Both the position numbers and the translations under genes were made by a program. Positions 14,830 to 27,003 of a stretch of DNA of 64,000 nt are shown here, piece by piece. Where the stretch lies: positions 18,563,061 to 18,627,060 of the forward strand of contig CM038912.1 of NCBI GenBank assembly GCA_021904315.1. The letters are read 5' to 3'. The notes under the pieces were generated by a model. The model saw only the letters and a program-made list of their open reading frames with translations, ran no database searches and was not told where the DNA came from. The DNA comes from Sphagnum magellanicum. Taxonomy: Eukaryota > Streptophyta > Sphagnopsida > Sphagnales > Sphagnaceae. How positions within the stretch are numbered: the stretch's first letter is position 1; each line of letters opens with the position of its first letter.

Positions 14830-16020
14830 TTATTGTTGCACTCTAGTTGATATTTTGTCTCAAATGGTTTGAAGAAATTTTTTAAACCTTCTTTAATTTG
14901 AAACCTCATATCTTTTTCATTTTAAGTCCATTTTGAGTGATCTAAAAAGCTATAAGTGCACCAACTAATGATTTACAAGACTTCTTTGAACTCTAAATGC
15001 AACAAAGCAATAAGAGAATAGTTTAATCTCAACATTTGAAATTGTGATATTTTGTTTCAACTGTTTTGAAAAAAAAAACTTTGGACTTCTTTAGTTTGAA
15101 ACCCCATATCTTCTTCATTTTAAATTTGTTTTGGGAGATTTAAAAAAGCTATGGGTGTGTCAACTAATGATCTACAAGACTTCTTTGAAATCCAAATGCA
15201 ACTAAACAATGAAAAAATAATTTAATTTCAAAATTCGAAATTATTTCAACAAATTTATCACCAAGCATGACACAAAACAACCCATGTCCTTTTCATTTTT
15301 TGACCAATTAAATGTTTTTTGTAAGATTGGAAGTGTTTAATGGAAGGCTAAAAAATTTATTTTAACAACAAATAAAAGAACAATGTGTACAAAGTCAACT
15401 TTTTTTGAAATCTTAAGTGTATGGTGGTAGGCCTATTTACCCTGATTGAAATTAATTTGTAATTTGAATTTTGAGATTAAATTCTTTTGTCATTTTTTTG
15501 TTGCATTTGGACTTGAAATAGGTCTTGTAAATATCTAATTGATACACCTGTAGGTTTTAGATCACTCAAAAGAGACTAAAAATGAGAAAGATATGGGGTT
15601 TGAAACTAAATAGGGTTTTAAGTTTTTTCTTTAAAACATTTGAAACAAAATATCAATTAAATTATAACTGAAATTTTTATTACATGGTGCTTAGGCTTTG
15701 CTAAATTATGGCTAACCATCTGAAATTAATTAAGTGTCTAATATCAAATAAAGTGTAACTATAATGCACCATAAGTTTACTTACAATTTTTCTTTCAAAA
15801 CATTTGAAACAAAATATCATAGTTTTGAATGTTCAGATAATTTTGTTGATGTTTTGTTACATTTAAAGGACAAAAAGGTCTTGTATATCCCTAATCATAG
15901 GTTTTTAAATCACTTAAAATGGATTTAAAATGAAAAAGATATGGGGTTTAAAAATAAATTTGGTTAAAGTTTTTCTTCAAAAAAATTAAGACAAAATATC
16001 ACAAATGTCCTTTTCCTCTT
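14830..16020. repeat. Cluster of four related units, two direct then two inverted
   Basis: Units at about 14865-15010 and 15060-15200 share TTTGAAACC.CATATCTT, CATTTTAA, AAAAAGCTAT and ACAAGACTTCTTTGAA. Units at about 15495-15650 and 15840-16000 carry the reverse complement: GGTCTTGTA, then AGATATGGGGTTT, then AAACATTTGAAACAAAATATC in the first. The whole is a large imperfect palindrome about 1.2 kb long. It may be a duplicated foldback element. No coding frame is visible. Confidence 0.6.
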
Positions 16021-16149
16021 CTTCATGTTTTTTTCCTTGCTCCTTTGCTTTTGGTGTGTAGAGAAAATTTGTATTCCTTCAATTTGCACTTCTAATGACA
16101 TAAAGATCATTATTGATTTAATTTTAAAATAAAAAAATATTAAAATTTG

Positions 16150-17040
16150 CAATGGTTCTTAGGATTATGTTCAATGTTTGGTGGTTCCAAGTATTTAATA
16201 TCCAATTACTAATTAGACTAAAACAAAAACTACCTATAATAATTAACTAATTTAGTCGCCTACCAATTATTATAAATAACATTAACTAATAAGGAATACT
16301 TTTCATAAAAATATGTAATTTATTGTAATAAATTAGTAAAAATAATAAAACTTTAATAATATTACTTATTTAGATTTCATTAACCATAAATATTGAGACA
16401 AATACATACATTAATCTAATAACATTATTATTTTCAAATGTTAAATTGTAATTAGTTCTAAGCTAGGCTAAACTAAGGTTAACCATTTAAGGTTAATTAA
16501 ATGTTTAATGTGACACTTAAGGTGCATTCAAAGCTAAGCCATGAAACACTTAAGCTAAACCTTTAGCACATGCCATGTGTGCAAATACCTAATATTTCAC
16601 GAAATAATTAATTAATAATTAATTAATTAATTCAAAAATCAAATTAATTAGTATAATTTTTAATTTATTTAGTTATTTGGCAATTACTTGTAAAATAATG
16701 TAATTATCTATATATTAAAACATTTAAATAAAAATATTTTTTATTTTTTAAAATAAAAAATTTAAAATTCCAATGATCAACTAATTAAATAAAAATAATT
16801 AGGTTTTTAATTTATTATCTAAAAAAAGTTATTAACTAGTTGGTAATTTTTGAATATTAACTATAAATTATTAAATTTAAAAATTATTAAATTAATTTTT
16901 AGATATTAAATTAATTTTAATTAATCATTAATATTAACTCATGAATAGTTAATTATTTTAATAGTTAACTAATTAATATTTATTAGTTATTAACCATAAT
17001 TATATAATTGGGTTAATCCAATTTATAAACAAAATGAGGC
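16150..17040. other. Extremely AT-rich stretch
   Basis: Mostly TTAATTAATT and TAAATTATT-like sequence, with palindromic AATTAATTAATTAATT at about 16608-16632. No genes are visible. It directly precedes the transposon-derived frame at 17051. Confidence 0.5.
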
Positions 17041-17050
17041 TGGATTTTTA

Positions 17051-17368
17051 ATGGCCAACTTTCGACATATGTTGGTGAATGACAATGAACCATTTGTCTT
17101 TCCATCACAAGTCCAACAAGTTTTCTATTCCAATGATTCTTTCAACCCATGGTGGAAGGTTATATTTCATAAGGAGCCATGGAACAAGTGCATGTTCCTA
17201 AACTCCTATGGGAAGTACATTAGCACAAATGAGTATGGAAGTGTGTTGGATGCACGAGGGACAATGTCAAATGCACCAACCATTCCAAATAATGTTGGTG
17301 TAATACTCTTATCTAGGGATGAATCATTATTATTCAATGAATCAAAACAACTTAGCCTTGAAAGATAA
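17051..17368 (+). pseudogene. CACTA/EnSpm-type transposon fragment (DUF4216-like)
   Basis: A 105-codon frame containing PFVFPSQVQQVFYSND followed by PWWKVIFHKEPWNK. From memory, plant CACTA (En/Spm) transposon proteins carry a DUF4216 domain with the pattern F-x-A/P-S-Q-x-x-Q-V-F-Y/F-x-x-D...W-x-V-V. The match is to that block only. No upstream transposase frame and no CACTA termini were found, so this is a fragment. The following 17400-18300 is AT-rich, non-coding and probably the decayed remainder. Confidence 0.55.
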
Positions 17369-19180
17369 TCCCAAGGAAGAAATTTAGGATGTAGAAGTTT
17401 GTTTCAATAAGCAAGGACATGTCAACTTAATGTTCCACACTTTTTAACCACTCCAATACCATGCCCAATGATTTTAGACGAAGATGTTTGTGTTCTCCCA
17501 CTTCTAATGTTTGATCACATCTGGACACCATGAAACAAAAAAAATTCCAACAAACTTAACATTTCTATTTGCAAGGTGCAATGTAATGAAAGTTATTGAC
17601 TTCAAAATTAAGGGGTTCTGAAATTACCAATGTTGGAAACTAGTCACAACAAAGTTGTTAAAAGTTGTAATTAAGTTGAACTTAAAGTCAAATCAAAATT
17701 GAATTGTGGTGGGAAACACAGACATTATTTCATCCATCAAATTTTCCAACAGTCATCCATTCATAAACAAGGCTAACCAAGACACTAAAATGGTCAATAT
17801 GATAGAACCTAACAAATTTTGAAAATGGATCTCTCCATTATAACTCAACTGTGAATTTATTAATTAAATATAAAAATCAATGGTAATTGGCAATGATAGT
17901 CAATGTTGTAAACTTACCAACCTAGTTGAAAAGTTGACTAAGTTGAGTTATGAAGTGGGCCATGTGGAATTTGTTGAAATAAATATAATTATGTAGTCAA
18001 AGGCAAGTTCAACTCAACATGTAGTCGAAAATTGGTTGGTTAAAAAATGGCCTTTTTCTCTTAGTGATACAAGTTAATCACAAAAAAATAAAATTTTAAA
18101 ATTATAATAAAGATATCCATAAAGTCACCCTAAATCTTGTAAAGTCATTCATGGTGTTTGTCATTGTATTTCGTTTTTCACCCTCAATTCAACACATCCA
18201 TAAAATCACCATGAGTTAAAGATTTTGGGGAAACACATGGTGAGTCAGGATTTGATTAGGTTGATTGTCCAAAAGTTGGATAGTCAATTAATTGAACATT
18301 AGGGGAGGTGGGGATGGCAGGGTTATTTCATGAACTCATAAAACTAAGTGGGGGGGGAAGGGGGCACAAATTTTTTTCAAAAAAAACATTAGGTCTATTT
18401 AGGGGGGGGTCAATTGGAAGCAACGTATTTTACTACAAAATTTCACCCAATGGCAACCCTAAGATTAACCCCTTGACCCTCTCAAAGGGTTTTTTTATGA
18501 AAATTTTCAATAACTCAACAAAAAAATAGAGGAAAAAGGGGGAGTTCCTCACATTTCAACTATCTTTTCCTTCAACAAAATTCTATAACAAAAAAAACTT
18601 TTCTCTGCCATGTAGCCAAACTTGGTGAAATCCTCCTATAGATGGCAAAGAATGTGACTACATCACAAAATACAAACATTGATGGGAAGGGCTAAATGAT
18701 GTTTGGAGGGGTTGGGGGAGGATTTTTTTATGACTAGCTTGGGGATCATCACCTAGGGCACTTTGGATACCTATCTATTTATGTGCCTATTTAGGTTAGT
18801 TGTTATTGTCAATGTGCATAAGAGGGAAACTAGAAAAGATAAGGTGAAATTCAAGGAAGCACTAAAATTGGTGCATTTTTGAATTTCACCTTGTATTTTT
18901 TTCCTTCGTTCTAGTTCACCTAGTGTTTTTATTGTACCCTGAGTTTTTGCTAAACACAAGGTGAAACCTTGAATTTTGGTGATTTTACAGATAACTTTAA
19001 TATATTCCCATGATTTTTTATGTAGTTGAAACATGTTCAAAATTTGCCTCTTGATTTCAAATTCTATATTTTTCAAAGATTTAATATTTTAGTTAGATCA
19101 ATTATATCTTAACCACAAATCATATGTTTTTCAACCCACTATCACCATGTATCACACCAAGGTCTCGAAAACCTTGAGAT
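17369..19180. other. AT-rich sequence with G-runs, no gene
   Basis: No coding region is supported. It contains homopolymer G runs at about 18348-18362 and 18401-18410 and one near 18710. Small frames (18308-18529 plus, 18771-19076 minus) have no motifs. Confidence 0.4.
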
Positions 19181-19510
19181 TTTTTGCGCATGTTGTTATT
19201 TTAAAATGCATGATTCCCACTCAAATGGCTTTCACTTTTTCATTCAACAACTACACTTTTAGACTTAATGGCATATTAAATAATCATTATTTATGTTTTG
19301 AAACATGAATATTAAATCATAATTATAATTCTTGACCTTCACATCATGATTGCAAATTGTCTTAAATGTTCTAAAATTCAACATTTTGTTTCATTTGAAA
19401 ACATGTCTTGGTGTATTTTAAACCATTAAACCACTGTTTATATCCACACATTCCTTAATGGAAATGATATTGATTAATTTTCATAATGTTCATAACGCCA
19501 ACGAATGGTA
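19180..19510 (-). repeat. Dispersed repeat, inverted copy of the 52.6/53.2 kb unit
   Basis: The reverse complement of this stretch reads GAACATTATGAAAATTAATC, then GTGGTTTAATGGTTTA, then a TTGAATTT..CAATTTG.AATCAT block. This is the same order as 52570-52760 and 53245-53370. No coding content. Confidence 0.7.
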
Positions 19511-19779
19511 ACATGATGGCAACTTTTGGTATTTATTGAAAATCAAAATTACAAATAAAATCATATAAAGGGTGAAACACTGGAAAAAAAATACAAACCT
19601 AGGAAGTTGGAACATAATCAAAATGGGTGAAAATCAACATTCAATAATGGTAATGGTGGAATTTAGAATTTTTTATTATTGAATATTAATTTACATGTGT
19701 TATTATTTGAACCATGGGAAAAATAATTTCAAATTGTCAAGGTTTCATGTCATTTGGGTTTTTAACTTGATCATGAATG

Positions 19780-20990
19780 ACTCAAATCCTAAAGTTGTCA
19801 ATTATGAGTCTTGTCATTTTAGGGGCTCATAACTTCCTTATGTCAATTTTAATTGGAAAGTTTGCAAGAGCAAAGTTGTAGCTTTAGAAATGTTCAACAA
19901 CATATCCAAGAGTTGATTTGACCTTTTTTTTAATGTTTTAGTGATTGGGAATCGTTTTGACAATTTGATCTCTAACCTTTAATGTCGCAACCCCACTTTG
20001 GCCAAGTGTGGGGGTGAAGCCCAACACTTGGAAAAGTTGGAGGTTGGGAGTCTTCCGGGACTCCCGAATATTTAGAGCTCGACAGCAAGGCCCACAACAC
20101 CTCGCATTGGGGTGTTCTTGGTGTCATTGGAAAGGTCTTGAAACGTAGATATCGAAAATGGCCTCGCATTGGCAATTCAGACATCTGCAGCCCAAGTTAT
20201 GGGCAAAAGAAGGGCCGGCAGTTTGACTCCCGACCACTAAAAGTCAGGAATCGACCTCTTCCCGACGTCCGATTTGAGCGTGCGACATGGCGTTGAAAAG
20301 ATCTCGACGAGGGCTACAACTTTGGTTTAGACCTCGTCGCGATCCAACTCTGCAGTCGGGAGTTATGGTGGTTCAAAGTTCCGGGAGTCCCGCCGGGACA
20401 ATTTCGGGACTCCATTTCGGGAGTCCCGGGAATTTGTGCCATTCGGATGTAGCCTCTGCGACTAGCCGCAAAGAATACTATATGGGGTATATGGGGGAAG
20501 GTGGTGGCTTCCCCCGAGTTCGGGCCGTGGTGATTCTTGTGTGTCCAAATGCCCGTGGCAAGTCCCAACACCAAAGGGTGTCCCGAATGCTAAACTAACC
20601 CGATTTGGTTGGTTTTTTTTGGATGCAGATTCACACGAGCTAATCTAGTCCCTCTTCCTAGTCTAATCCCGGGGCTCCCAACTCGACCCTCTACCCCTTT
20701 CTAGAGTTGGAAGCCAGGAGCGTGCTACCAAGTTCAACTTTCCGCAACTTGACTTTGTGAAACCCTCAAGTGGGTTTCACCCCGTGACTTGGGAGCGCGT
20801 AATTTAAAATGACCATGCAACTTATGTTTCAAAATTTGGAATTGTGATTCTAGTTTAAACAATTGTTTTCAAGGCCTTTCCAATGGTGTAAGAAAAACCC
20901 AATTTGGGCAAGTTTTGATGTTCAAACCTTACTCCAAAATTCTAGGATACCTTGTGATTTCCAACTCCTAAAGTGAAAATCATTTTTAAA
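19780..20990 (+). repeat. Decayed GC-rich-family repeat, split by a younger copy
   Basis: 19780-19979 reads like an AT-drifted version of the middle of the GC-rich repeat: GGGCTCATAACTTCC, then AAAGTTGTAGCTTTAG, then GTGATTGGGAATCG..TTTGAT. 20816-20960 continues with CCATGCAACTTATG and CAAGGCCTTTCCAATGG. These halves are in the order expected of one plus-strand copy, interrupted between the 'GATTC..ACCTTT' and 'GACCATAACTTATG' landmarks by the inverted GC-rich copy at 19980-20812. Confidence 0.55.
19980..20812 (-). repeat. GC-rich dispersed repeat, copy B (inverted)
   Basis: The reverse complement aligns throughout with 11765-12595. It shares GCGCTCCCAAGTC at the start, GAAGCCACCACCTTCCCC, TATAGTATTCTTTGCGG, GACTTTTAGTGGTCGGGAG, GGCTGCAGATGTC, TTTCAAGACCTTTCCAA and GTGGGGTTGCGAC at the end. 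The GC-rich state and many intact CpG sites suggest a relatively recent insertion. Frames on both strands (20287-20598 and 20314-20574) are not conserved between copies. Confidence 0.75.
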
Positions 20991-21084
20991 AATTAACAAT
21001 AAGATATCCTTTTTCTTCTAACCCATTTCCCTTCACATGCCTCAACCCTAGTCATGAGCCCAAAACTAATATCATAGGCACAAA

Positions 21085-21290
21085 AACAACCTAAACAAAA
21101 GGAATTTCAAAGGACAAAAGTAAACCATGACAAAGGCAAGCCTAATTTTAAGTTCAAACATAGAATATGAGAATTGTGACAAGAACATGGCTATGGTGAA
21201 AGATTGTATTTGAAATCAATGTTAAATAAACTAAAGGTAACATGAAGGAAACTACCTTTATTTATATATTGTTATAAACTTAGCTCAAGG
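21085..21290 (-). repeat. LTR-like fragment shared with 24.4 and 48.85 kb
   Basis: Shares AAAACAACC.A.ACAAA, then ATTTC.AAAGGACA, then CCATGACAAAGGCAAGCCTA, then TGGTGAAAGATTGTA.TT with 48850-49120. On the minus strand it carries a TATATAAATAAAGG box near 21258-21271, as expected of an LTR promoter. The gypsy coding remnants in this window also lie on the minus strand. I infer a fragment of the same gypsy LTR or leader. Confidence 0.5.
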
Positions 21291-24200
21291 AAAAAAATCT
21301 CAAAATATTTCACACTAACTCAAGATGTCTAAAAATATTTCAAAATATTTCAAAGAATCTTCTTGGGTAAGTTCTTAACTACATTATGAATGTACAATGG
21401 AAGAGAGGATGAAAGGTGGACATTCATAGATGAATTTCATCCATGATAATAGGGATGTCATCCGTGACAACTAGGGTCATGGCATAAAAACATAAAATTG
21501 GCACTCTTATGTGGTTGCAAGGAAATGACCACATTTAGGGTCTAGTGGATTTGTATTGTGCCATTTTTTCAAACTTTACAACCAAAAACACCATCATGCC
21601 TTGGTTATTTTAGAATGCCACATTGATTCTTTACATTTAATAATGAAAAAATCCATGTATTCAACTATAGATGTTAAAACACATCATCATGCTTATGATT
21701 TTGGTTTCTTTTCCTCACTTAGACACAATCATTTCGCGGGGTATTCATAAGTCATTTGTTGATTATGTTTCATACATCACCTACATCTTAGAAGCCCAAT
21801 TTTATTGCTAGTAAGTCTTGGGTTTGTTACATGAAAAACCAATATATTATTGCAAATGCCACAACTTACACACAAGGAACTTTCAGCAATAGTTTTATTT
21901 AATGTAGCTATTTGTTTTGAAACTCTTTGTCACATGTTCAACAATCCTAGATGACCAATCCAAATCAAGTGGATTTTAAATTGGACTTTGACATTGCACC
22001 ATTGATTTGATTCAAGTACACCAATCCTTACCTAAAGATAATTCTAGGCCCTAAATTTTTTTATATTTTATTTTTTCATTTTCCTTTTTTTATCATGTCA
22101 ATGAAGAAGATTTAGCAACCACTATCTTATCATTGACAAGAACATATCAATTTCACATTGGTCCCATTGGTTTATTAGTAGTAAAAATGATTGGTAGATT
22201 TGCACTATTGAAATGCCTTCAAATTTTGTGTCAATTGACATAAGTATATAATTTGCACCATTTTTGGCAACCAAAAACTAAAAGGTAATTCTTTAATAGA
22301 GAAAATTATTTATAAATATCATGTGCAAATATATGACATTCAACTTTCATTTTTTTCCCAAAAAACCAATCACATTCAACAAACTAGATAGAGGACATTA
22401 TCTTGCAAATAGGGTTCATTCATGGATGAGGTTCCAAAAAAGGAAAAATGAATAGTATCTTTTTTTTTTTAAATATTTTTTACAAATAACACCTACTTGG
22501 GACAAATTTAAGTGACAAAATTTGAAGTGTACAAATTAAGATAATTCCTATTGTGCTGGTGATTTTTCACAAGTGTATATCATTATCCATTGAAACTTTG
22601 GTTCAAATGCAAAAATGCAAAAAATGTTCAAATAAGCTTCTATGGATAATTTGAGTTTTTTTTTGCATAATTATTTCTTACACATTTGACCTGCACATTG
22701 ATTTACAAATTCAAATCCCAATGAGTAAAAACAATTAACCAAACATGCCAAAAAGAAAAATCTCTTTCCCTAATGCCCCAAAGAATGAATTTTGTTACCT
22801 TCACAATTTTCATATGGTTTATAATAAAATCAAATGTCTCCAATGAACATTGCCTTACATACAACAATATTTATCCATAAAAAAATATTGACATGAGTTG
22901 CCTTATTTAATGCATTCCTTTTTATTCCTTTTGAAAAAATTAAACACTTAATTAATATAGTTAATTTAAGGGACTCAAAAGGAAATCCATATAATATCCA
23001 AATTTAAATTTATTTTTTTTATTAATTTCACATGACATCATTTTATATATTGGCTACAACAATCCATTACACTTATAATCATGCAAATATATAGAAAACT
23101 TGAAATTGTCAACTTGTGGAGTCCTTTAAAATTAAAAGTAAAACATTCATTCTTGGTACCCCAATCATGAATGGGCTTAGCAATGTACATGACATGTGTA
23201 ATTATGAATCCATTCAACAACATATACACAAAATTGTTATTTGATCATGATAACCCAAACAATTAAATATGGTGGAATCAATGACACTTAACCCATAAAT
23301 GCAATGTTTGAAAAAATCAATACCTACAACTTCGTATCTACCTAAGAGGAAACAACCTTAACCCCTACAAACCCTACTTTATTGATGTAATTTCATTCAC
23401 ATGGTCCAAATCAAGAATTAGATTTTTTAATAAATTTATTTAGAACTTGAGAACCAAAAAAACTATTTTTGGACTTTTAAGTTTAGAATACCAAGAACCA
23501 CTAATAAAAATTCACAATAGTTGAGTCGCACATTAGAAAGATAAAAAGCCAAAACTGATGCAATTTGAAGGTGATGAACTCCTCCCAAAGCTAAAGGCTA
23601 ATTTTGACCATGCAAATAAATATTTTGCTTCATTGCCCATCCATGCATGTCCATTATAAAAAAGGATGAAGTGAAAAAATGCCAAATTACTTGGCCAAAT
23701 GTGGCCACAACATGCTAGAATTGATGATTACAATTGTTGGTAACCTTTGTTGAGCAAGTCTAACATATACATATGTGAAATGCTTGAAGGTTAGAAACCT
23801 ATCATCAATAGATGACATAAGAGCATGCCAAATGGCAATAATAAATTGGCTAGGTTATAGTATTTTTTGGATGAAGATTTATAGAAAAGTATCCTTAATA
23901 TTATTTGGATTAGAAAAACTGCCCACTTTCATAGTGTTTTATTTTGAGCACATGTAGCAAGAAATGACTAGATCTCTTAGCAATAAATCATTTTTTTTCA
24001 TTGGCCAATTATAATGATTGGCCTATATGGTGAGAGTTAAATAGTCTCTCAATTTGTACAATCTATCATTTCAAGTTCATGGGTGGGGATGGGGGAAAAA
24101 CTAAATGGTGCACACTTGATGTCTAAAATATTATTAAAAGGTTGCCATTGGGCATGTTCTAACCAAGTGAAATTGATTTCAATGCAAAAGACTTGTCCAA

Positions 24201-24389
24201 AATGAAAATTTATGTCCCAAATGTTTTGTGTCAACTTGTAACAACAATGGGAAAAAAATCACATGGTGCCTTTAGGAAATATGTGCTCTATGAAGATATG
24301 AATTCATCGTTTGATATGAACACTTTAAGGGCAAACAATGTACCATTCATGACAACTTTGCTATTAAACTAAAGGAGCAATGATGCCAC
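21291..24389. other. AT-rich sequence, no gene
   Basis: No coding region is supported. Frames such as 21556-21750, 23038-23229, 23775-23957 and 24049-24234 have no motif. Most is probably decayed retrotransposon. Confidence 0.4.
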
Positions 24390-24500
24390 ATGCATAAAAA
24401 CAACCAAGACAAGAGGATTTCCAAAAGACATGAACCAACCATTACAAATATAGGACAAGTTTTGAGTTCAAACACAAAACATGAAAATAAAAAACAAAAA
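24390..24500 (-). repeat. LTR-like fragment next to the gypsy integrase remnant
   Basis: Contains ATAAAAACAACCAAGACAAG, then GGATTTCCAAAAGACATGAACCAACCATTACAAA, and matches 48850-48915. Its position on the 3' side of a minus-strand integrase remnant suits a 3' LTR. Confidence 0.5.
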
Positions 24501-24639
24501 CACAAATTGTGCAAATCAACTAACATGAATTATAAATGAATTATACAAGTTAGTGGTGGATGAATTTGATTCATTCTAGATGAAAAATGGATAAAATACA
24601 TCTATGATGATGTTGGCCAATGATGGGCATCCATGACAT

Positions 24640-25720
24640 CACCTCCTCTTTTAGTAATGAATTCCACAAAGAATGTCCTGGAGCTTGGTTGGATATCGAT
24701 GATGGAATTCTTTCACCATTTCCATGGCATTCGATAAATGTTTAGATGGTTCCCATGTGTGTTCATTCACATCATATCCTTACCAATGAATGAAGTATTA
24801 TAATTGATGGTTTAATGTCCTCAAGTCAAAAATTTCATCCACTTCATACTTTTGTTGACCATTAATTTCAATCATGGAGGCGACTTGAAGATTTTTCTTG
24901 GAATGGTGGATGCATGGTACGGCTTCAATAATGAAATATGAAACATAAAATGAATTTTCACAAAGTTTAAAAGTATGAACTAAAATGTCAAGTCATTGAT
25001 TTATTTATCAATGGTGAATGGAACCAAGTTGTTGGTAGTCTTGATTCTCTAAAGGTCTTGTTGTCTTGATGTTTTGTCATCAAAGCCAAACTTGATCTCC
25101 AACTTTGAAACTTGATTGTTCTTTATGATGTTCCATTTTGTTACAAGTAAATTTTGTCATGGACAAGAGGTTTGACCAATTATCTCAATGATAATTGGTT
25201 GTGCATTACAAGTATTATTTCAAAACTTGATTGACATGTTTTGTTTGTCATCTAATGATGGAAGGCTTATGATAAGTTCACCTTTATGCTTACAAGTTCA
25301 AAACCTTCTTTTAAACTAAGGTCCATGATCGTAAATGATATCATTATGAAGGCCATATATTAAAAAATAAATTAAAAAATAACTTGAAGGCTTTTTTGTA
25401 ATTATTATTTTAATACAAAGAATGAAACAAGTCATCTTTGTCAAGTGATCCACCACCAGCAAAATGGGGTCATATAAGTTGGAAAGTGGAAGATCCATGA
25501 TGAAATCCATGGAGTTTGAAAACCATGATGATGCATGGATTGATAATGGTTGAAAAAGTCCATGATGGCAAGGGTGATGATGAAGATTCTTTGTTCAAAT
25601 ATAAACATCACATGATTTGACAAATTCTTTCAAACATATGGTATCATTAGTACAAAAGTAGGGTGCATTTTACCTAAATCATTATGGGATCTTGAAACTG
25701 AAATAGGTTTAGCTCACCTT
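24640..25720 (-). pseudogene. Ty3/gypsy pol remnant (integrase core and C-terminal part)
   Basis: The minus-strand frame 25316-25510 reads MDFIMDLPLSN, YDPILLVVDHLTKM and later LHNDIIYDHGP. In Ty3/gypsy integrases the catalytic core has MDFI-x-x-LP, ILVVVDRLTKMAHF and LP-x-x-I-x-SDRG, so these are its D and D motifs. Downstream on the minus strand (about 24960-25150) is a degenerate stretch resembling the F-x-VGD-x-V-W segment after the core. Frames are broken and codons altered, so it is dead. A short LTR-like match lies at 24390-24500. Confidence 0.75.
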
Positions 25721-25849
25721 AATCATTTCCCATTATCTAAAGTTATGTCACTATAGGGTCACCATGTAATCGTCATGTTTCAATACTAGTTGACATAATT
25801 CATTACTAATCAAAGTAATTCACTATAGTAAATAGGTTTTTTTAAAAAT

Positions 25850-26170
25850 ATTGTTGCTTTGAATACCTTAGGTTATTTTCAATTATTCTACCTTAAATTA
25901 TTTCTAGTTTTTTTTGTTATTTCATCCTAGGTTATTATACCTAGGCTATTTGACTTTGGTTTTTATTCAATTATTTTAAGTTATTCCACGTTAGGTTATT
26001 TAAATTTTTTTAATTTTTTAAATCCCTTGATCTATTTTAGGTTGTAGCCTAAATTATAGCCTATAATAATCAATAATAACCAAGAATATTTTAGAATAAC
26101 CAAAATTAGTGTAAGGTGAATTAGCTTGGAATATCCAATAATAACCTAAAATTCTAGTGATGATGATTTC
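25850..26170. repeat. Degenerate AACCTAAAATA-type minisatellite
   Basis: A string of imperfect units such as AGGTTATTNNNAATTATT and, from about 26040, the complement (CCTAAATTATAGCCTA, AATAACC). The same vocabulary recurs at 26770-26960 and 27270-27360. No coding content. Confidence 0.5.
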
Positions 26171-26769
26171 ATCAAAGCTAGTTTAGGTGGGATGGGCTAT
26201 AATCATAAGGTGTACAAAAAGATAATTCCAAACTACAAATTTATTAGAGGTTGATTCCAAACCGGAAATTTCAAAAATAATTTTTTTACAACTTGTAATG
26301 TTTCAAAATGTCCTTATGGATCCTAAAATATCGAAAAAAAAAATCTCTTTATGTTTTCAATGTCTTTTGGAATCTTTGTGTCCTTTCAAAAAAAAATTGA
26401 ATCTTTGTGTTTTTCCAATTTCATACACATGTTTACAAGTAATTTCATATAAATGTGAATATGTGTTATTTCATTTGAATATGTTGAGATTATTTCAAGA
26501 AATTAACATGTTTTTTTTCCTTTCAGATTAAGCTAATTTCCAATAAAAACTTCTTCCTTTAAGTACCTAATTCAAGGATTTAATCCCCACTTGCTTAGCT
26601 AATTTAATGTTTATCCACCTTAATTGCTTCCAAAATTTCAATGAATTAAGAATAGGGGTGGTATCCCCTTGGATGATAGTTGGACAATATTTTGTAAAAT
26701 TTGAATCCTGTATATATCTAAAAATAACAAAGTTTTTTGGTCATTTCATTGTCATTGGTAGTGTGTAGC
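26171..26769. other. AT-rich sequence, no gene
   Basis: A frame at 26298-26531 (77 codons) has no recognisable motif. Nothing else is visible. Confidence 0.4.
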
Positions 26770-26965
26770 AACATGGAACCCAAGTAACATAAGGTGGAAT
26801 AACTTAAAGTAATAAAAAATAACATAGGGGGAAATAGTTTTTAAAAACATAAAGTCAAGTAACCTATAACAATAAAAAATAGTTTAAAATAATCTAAAAT
26901 AACATAAGGTGAAATAATTAAAATAGCCAATAATAACCTATAGTGTAATAGCCTAAAATAACCTA
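26770..26965. repeat. Degenerate AATAACCTA/AAAATAACATAAGG tandem repeat
   Basis: Units such as AACATAAGGTGGAATAAC, TAACATAGGGGGAAATAG and AACATAAGGTGAAATAAT repeat irregularly about every 25-30 bases. Related to 25850-26170. Confidence 0.5.
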
Positions 26966-27003
26966 GAATGACATCGCAAATTTAACATTTGACGAATTAA
27001 TTA

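Noticed and set aside
20287-20598. A 103-codon frame and an 86-codon minus-strand frame in GC-rich copy B
   Set aside because: They overlap each other, and neither is kept in copy A.
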